Shown one piece after another: positions 30,936-34,098 of a stretch of DNA of 34,098 bases. This stretch comes from Enhygromyxa salina (GTDB taxonomy: Bacteria > Myxococcota_A > Polyangia > Nannocystales > Nannocystaceae). The notes beneath the pieces were generated by a model that had not been told where the DNA came from, did not search any database, and was given only the letters and a program-made list of their open reading frames with translations. The position numbers and the translations under genes were made by a program. Where the stretch lies: positions 1-34,098 of the forward strand of contig NZ_PVNK01000272.1 in NCBI RefSeq assembly GCF_002994615.1. The letters run 5' to 3'. The stretch's first letter is position 1. Each line of letters opens with the position of its first letter.

Positions 30936-31745
30936 ATGAGCTATGAACGATGTGTTCCGACACCCAATGCAGTGATGGGCCAATCTTCCACGTTGTCGGC
31001 TGCGAGGACACCGCAGTTCTTTTTTCGGCGCCAAGCTCATGCGCTTGTCAGTCTGGTCTTGCTCGTCGTCGTGTGTTGGATTCTCGCCGAGCCGTCTTTC
31101 GGTGATGGCGAGGGAGTGCTGTTCTCGACCAGGACCTGGTTCATCATCGCGTTGGCTGTGCCGGTCGCGCATCAAGTGGTGGTGTGGTTGGCTTGGCGTG
31201 GTCAGCTGGGGTGGGGGATTTTGACCCGCTTGTTCGGGGATCGTGATCTCACCGTCTGGAAGGCCGTGTTCGCGCCCTTGATCCTCGCGCGTCCGATCTC
31301 GGCGGTCTTGCTCGGCCTCTCGGATGCAGGTTCGCTCGGACTCTCGCTGTCGGCCTCGGTGGCGATTGGTCTGGCGCTGCTCATCCCTGGTCTCTACGCC
31401 GTGTACTCTGCCCACGCTCAACTCAGCTCGGACCGCATCGTCGGTGGCGACCACTTCCAGTTGCGGTACCGGCGGATGCCAATGGTCCAGACAGGAGTGT
31501 ATGCTCGGATCCCGAACGCCATGTATGCGCTCGGATTTTTGCTGCTGTGGGCGATCGCTGTATTTGCGGGCTCGCGCGCGGCGCTGGCTCTCGCGCTGTT
31601 TCAGCATGTGTACATTTGGGTCCACTACTTTTGTACCGAAGTTCCGGACATGGAGCTCATGTATGGGGATCGGGCAGACTCGCCCCGTCGGCGGATCCGA
31701 GAAGCCTCGCAGGTCGGAATTCTGCTGAGTGAGTCGACCGGCTAG
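30936..31745 (+). CDS. Integral membrane methyltransferase, PEMT/ICMT-like
   Basis: 269 residues from the ATG at 30936 (GAGAG seven bases before; a second in-frame ATG lies about 13 codons on). Five to six hydrophobic spans (about 33-50, 65-85, 108-130, 135-160, 193-220). The C-terminal half holds RIPNAMYALGFLLLWAIAVF (about 188-207) and HVYIWVHYFCTEVPDMELMYGD (about 219-240), the pattern of phospholipid N-methyltransferases and isoprenylcysteine carboxyl methyltransferases, where the R-PN-MY and E-P-M-YG elements bind SAM and the acceptor. Substrate unknown: phosphatidylethanolamine or a prenyl/lipid acceptor are plausible. G+C is visibly lower and T-ending codons more common than in neighbouring genes, suggesting acquisition from elsewhere. 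Confidence 0.75.
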   Translation: MSYERCVPTPNAVMGQSSTLSAARTPQFFFRRQAHALVSLVLLVVVCWILAEPSFGDGEGVLFSTRTWFIIALAVPVAHQVVVWLAWRGQLGWGILTRLFGDRDLTVWKAVFAPLILARPISAVLLGLSDAGSLGLSLSASVAIGLALLIPGLYAVYSAHAQLSSDRIVGGDHFQLRYRRMPMVQTGVYARIPNAMYALGFLLLWAIAVFAGSRAALALALFQHVYIWVHYFCTEVPDMELMYGDRADSPRRRIREASQVGILLSESTG

Positions 31746-31746
31746 C

Positions 31747-31777
31747 CCTGAATCAAGCGCTGCGCGCTCGACTCAGG
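31747..31777 (+). terminator. Hairpin downstream of the methyltransferase gene
   Basis: Two 14-base arms (CCTGAATCAAGCGC and GCGCTCGACTCAGG) pair at 12 of 14 positions around a TGC loop, starting two bases after the stop codon. It is followed by CCTTCT rather than a true T-tract, so it is either a weak intrinsic terminator or an mRNA-stabilising stem. Confidence 0.55.
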
Positions 31778-31787
31778 CCTTCTAGTG

Positions 31788-31798
31788 CTAGCAGCCCG
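31788..31798 (+). repeat. CTAGCAGCCCG half-site downstream of the methyltransferase gene
   Basis: An 11-base match to the palindrome at 30877, 43 bases beyond the TAG stop of the methyltransferase gene and close behind a hairpin. Confidence 0.6.
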
Positions 31799-31943
31799 TG
31801 GTGCAATGCCTCGCGCCGCCTCGCTTGGCCTTTTCGCCGAGGGCGCCGTCCGTCTCACGCTCCGCGCGTCGAGCTGGGCGCGCTCGTAGCGTTGTCGCCG
31901 CCGGTGAGGACGAGCCCGCCGAGCAACGCCGACGCCAGCCCGC

Positions 31944-34001
31944 TCAGTCGGGGTCGCAGACGCCCTCGCAGAAGGTCTCGACCACCCCTGTGCGAAGAAA
32001 CTGCTCGACGGTCATGCTCGCGATCGGGACGTCGGCGAGCTTGCCGTGGGGATCTTCGCCCTCGGTCATCGGCACGTTCTCGATCGGCTCGGGCCCGAGC
32101 CCGAAGTCGTACTCGATCATCGCCGAGCCCGCGTAGGGCTGCTCGACCGTGTCGACCCCGAACAGGTCCGGACGATTGGCGGGGGCGATCTGCGGGATCC
32201 CGATCTCGCGGGCCATGACGTGGGCGCCGAGGGTCGTGACCTGGTGATCGCCGATCGAGACCAGCACCAGGACCTCTTTTTCAACTGAACCGGGCAGCGG
32301 ATCCTTGGTGACGTGGCGCGAGTAGCCCGAGGGCTCGGCGCGGTCCCACTCGATCTGGATCAGCTCGAGCAAGAAGCGCAGATCGAGCTTGTCGGGGTAG
32401 GTGGCGTCGATCAGGGTGAAGAAGTTGGCGAAGTCGATCGAGCGGTTGAGCAGCAGGTTGTAGGGCTGGCCCGGGACCGCGAGCGCGCCGCGCATCACGT
32501 CGGGGCTCAGGGCCATGTACGACGAGCCGAAGATCCCACCTTGGCTGCCGCCGAAGTACCAGGGGTCGACTGGGTCGACCATGCTCCCGTTGACACCCTG
32601 CATGATCGGGTCGTCGGCGAACTGGCCCTGGAGCAGGCGCATGGCCGCGAACGCGTTGAGGAAGCCTTGCTGGAGGCGGTCGGCGACGGTGTGGAAGTCG
32701 TCGATGTGGCCGGTCGAGAGGACCTCGGCGATGTTGCCCGTGTCGTCCTCGGCCATGCCGACCCAGTCGGTCGCGAACACGATCACGTTGTGATCGGCGG
32801 CCAGCGCCTCGAGGTGATCGGCCTGGATCTCGAAGCGTGAGCCGAGCAACCCGTGGCCGTAGGCCATCAGCCGCGCCGGGTCGTCGGCCGCGCTCGTCGG
32901 GACGTGGACGAGGACCGGGTACTGCGCGGTGCCGCTGGGCTCGGGCAGGCCGTCGTCGCCGTAGAGCATCGCGCCGCCGCTGTCGGGGCTGTCGAGGTAC
33001 AGCGGTACGGTCATGGTCAGCTCGATGCGCATCGCGATGCCCGGCGCCGGATCCATCATGACGCTGTCGATCACGTAGTCCGGCCCCTCCGGGCCGATGA
33101 GCTCGAGGCCCTCGGCGATCATGTGGACCGCGCGCCCGGTGATGTTTTCGTCGCTCGCGGTCGAGAAGTCCCAGGCCAGCTGCAGGGTCTCGCGCTCGAC
33201 CCCGGCGTCGGCGAGGCGGGCGAAGATGTCGACGTAGAGCGGGCGTCGCTCGTCGATCGAGGGCTCGTCACTGGGCGTGTCGTCGCGCAGGGCGGCGAAG
33301 CCCTCGCTGGCCGGGAGCGGGGCATCGTTGGCGTCCACGACCCCACGGATCGCCGCGATGTAGCGGGTGTCGGGGTCGAGGCGAAGGGCCGGGCGGATCA
33401 TGAACGCGCGCCGCTCGTCGTCGCCGTGGGACATGTCGTACTCGGCCCAGTGGGGGACGCGCTCGCCGGTCTCGGCGTTGATCAGCACGGTCGGTGAGTC
33501 GGGCTCGAGCGAGTCGGCGATCGTCAGCGGGGTCGGCAGGCCCGTGACCGTGCCGCCGGGGATGAAGGTCAGCAGCGTGCTCGACGGGGAGAACCCGTCG
33601 CTCATGTTGAAGGTGGCCGGATCCGGCTCGTAGCCGGCCTTGGGCATCATCTCGGGGCTCAGGGCCAGGCGCCGGCCGGTGTTGGTCGCGGCGTCGGCCT
33701 CGGAGAACACGTTGTTGGGGAAGGGGTAGCCGCAAAACTCGGGGACCAGGGGATCGCAGGCGAGCGTCGGCCAGTCGACGATCGGGTCGGGGTCGGGGTC
33801 ACCGTCGCCATCGCCGGGGTCGCCGTCGCCATCTCCGGGGTCGCCGTCGCCGTCTCCGGGGTCGCCATCGCCGTCGCCGTCGCCGCTGGTCTCCGCGGAG
33901 TCGGCCGGGGCGGGGTCATCGTTGCAGGCCCCGAGCGAGATAGCGAGCAGCGAGCCCAGGAGGGGCGAAATCCAGCGAGAGTCCAAGCCAGGTCGAGTCA
34001 T
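31944..34001 (-). CDS. Large lipoprotein with alpha/beta-hydrolase-like domain
   Basis: 685 residues from the ATG at 34001, chosen because it starts the lipoprotein signal (lipobox SLGAC, about residue 25); further upstream codons are not protein-like. A Gly-Asp-Pro repeat linker follows (about 37-72). Then PNNVFSEADAATNTGRRLALSPEMMP, a beta-rich region with LTFIPGGT and AFMIRPALRLDPDTRYIAAIRG, similar to the Ig-like N-terminal part of bacterial virulence-factor-type lipases. The C-terminal half shows PVLVHVPTSA, LMAYGHGLLGS (oxyanion-type HG) and a nucleophile elbow WYFGGSQGGIFGS (GxSxG), with late Asp and His candidates (VSIGDHQVTTLGAHVMA). Probably a surface-anchored esterase or lipase; substrate unknown. 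Cys pairs (ACDPLVPEFC and FCEGVC) frame the mature protein. Confidence 0.83.
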   Translation of the reverse strand: MTRPGLDSRWISPLLGSLLAISLGACNDDPAPADSAETSGDGDGDGDPGDGDGDPGDGDGDPGDGDGDPDPDPIVDWPTLACDPLVPEFCGYPFPNNVFSEADAATNTGRRLALSPEMMPKAGYEPDPATFNMSDGFSPSSTLLTFIPGGTVTGLPTPLTIADSLEPDSPTVLINAETGERVPHWAEYDMSHGDDERRAFMIRPALRLDPDTRYIAAIRGVVDANDAPLPASEGFAALRDDTPSDEPSIDERRPLYVDIFARLADAGVERETLQLAWDFSTASDENITGRAVHMIAEGLELIGPEGPDYVIDSVMMDPAPGIAMRIELTMTVPLYLDSPDSGGAMLYGDDGLPEPSGTAQYPVLVHVPTSAADDPARLMAYGHGLLGSRFEIQADHLEALAADHNVIVFATDWVGMAEDDTGNIAEVLSTGHIDDFHTVADRLQQGFLNAFAAMRLLQGQFADDPIMQGVNGSMVDPVDPWYFGGSQGGIFGSSYMALSPDVMRGALAVPGQPYNLLLNRSIDFANFFTLIDATYPDKLDLRFLLELIQIEWDRAEPSGYSRHVTKDPLPGSVEKEVLVLVSIGDHQVTTLGAHVMAREIGIPQIAPANRPDLFGVDTVEQPYAGSAMIEYDFGLGPEPIENVPMTEGEDPHGKLADVPIASMTVEQFLRTGVVETFCEGVCDPD
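33785..33890. repeat. Gly-Asp-Pro codon repeat
   Basis: Three to four copies of a roughly 24-base unit (GGGGTCGCCGTCGCCATCTCC-like on the + strand, with a few synonymous changes) encode the GDGDGDP linker of the hydrolase lipoprotein on the - strand. Confidence 0.8.
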
Positions 34002-34098
34002 TTGCACGAGGATAACAAAAACTGTGCAACGCCAACTCGCGCGGGCCGAAGCGCAGATGTGCCCGGCGTGCTCCACCAAGGGATCTTGTCTGTGTTCT
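34002..34098 (-). promoter_or_regulatory. Upstream region of the hydrolase lipoprotein gene
   Basis: 97 bases to the window end, with an A+T-richer core (GATAACAAAAACTG). A six-base inverted repeat TTGCAC (34002-34007) / GTGCAA (34024-34029) frames that core directly before the start codon. No strong ribosome site precedes the ATG. An operator or promoter function is inference only. Confidence 0.35.

Overview
The window looks like chromosomal DNA of a myxobacterium, most probably of the Nannocystineae type (inference). The signs are very high G+C with strongly G/C-ending codons, a multidomain polyunsaturated fatty acid (PUFA) synthase whose last subunit carries a fused acylglycerolphosphate acyltransferase, many lipoproteins with Asp/Gly-rich linkers behind the lipobox, and FG-GAP and thrombospondin-3-like Ca-binding repeats. 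No rRNA, tRNA, CRISPR array, insertion sequence or phage gene was seen.

Region 1 (1-11786, + strand): the 3' part of pfa2 (acyl carrier protein repeats, ketoreductase, dehydratase) and the complete 2907-residue pfa3 (KS, CLF, AT, Pro/Ala linker, two FabA-like dehydratase pairs, a further PKS-type dehydratase, AGPAT). Together with an enoyl reductase subunit, not in this window, they would make PUFAs and probably hand them directly to a lysophospholipid. A small convergent gene of unknown function follows.

Region 2 (12265-15177): a 640-base non-coding, A+T-richer stretch with palindromes, then a FAD-dependent oxidoreductase and a short-chain dehydrogenase resembling 3-ketodihydrosphingosine reductase (sphingolipid synthesis).

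Region 3 (15196-23088): an envelope redox/folding neighbourhood. It has a parvulin-type prolyl isomerase lipoprotein, four different thioredoxin-fold lipoproteins with CxxC motifs (CGPC, CDPC, CVPC, CGPC), a 774-residue predicted outer-membrane beta-barrel and a further lipoprotein. Three of these genes overlap end to start on the + strand.

Region 4 (23219-27715, - strand): a tightly coupled four-gene operon whose stops and starts overlap (ATGA, ATGA, TGATG): a radical-SAM activase-like protein, a 384-residue protein of unknown fold, a 188-residue partner protein and a soluble AAA+/M41 (FtsH-like) protease lacking membrane segments. This is the best candidate in the window for an undescribed system.

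Region 5 (27776-34001): a secreted FG-GAP/UnbV lipoprotein divergent from the operon, a DUF2236/MpaB-type oxygenase, a membrane methyltransferase of the PEMT/ICMT type, and a large lipoprotein with an alpha/beta-hydrolase-like GxSxG motif. A CTAG-containing palindrome, or its half-site, recurs at gene ends in this half of the window.
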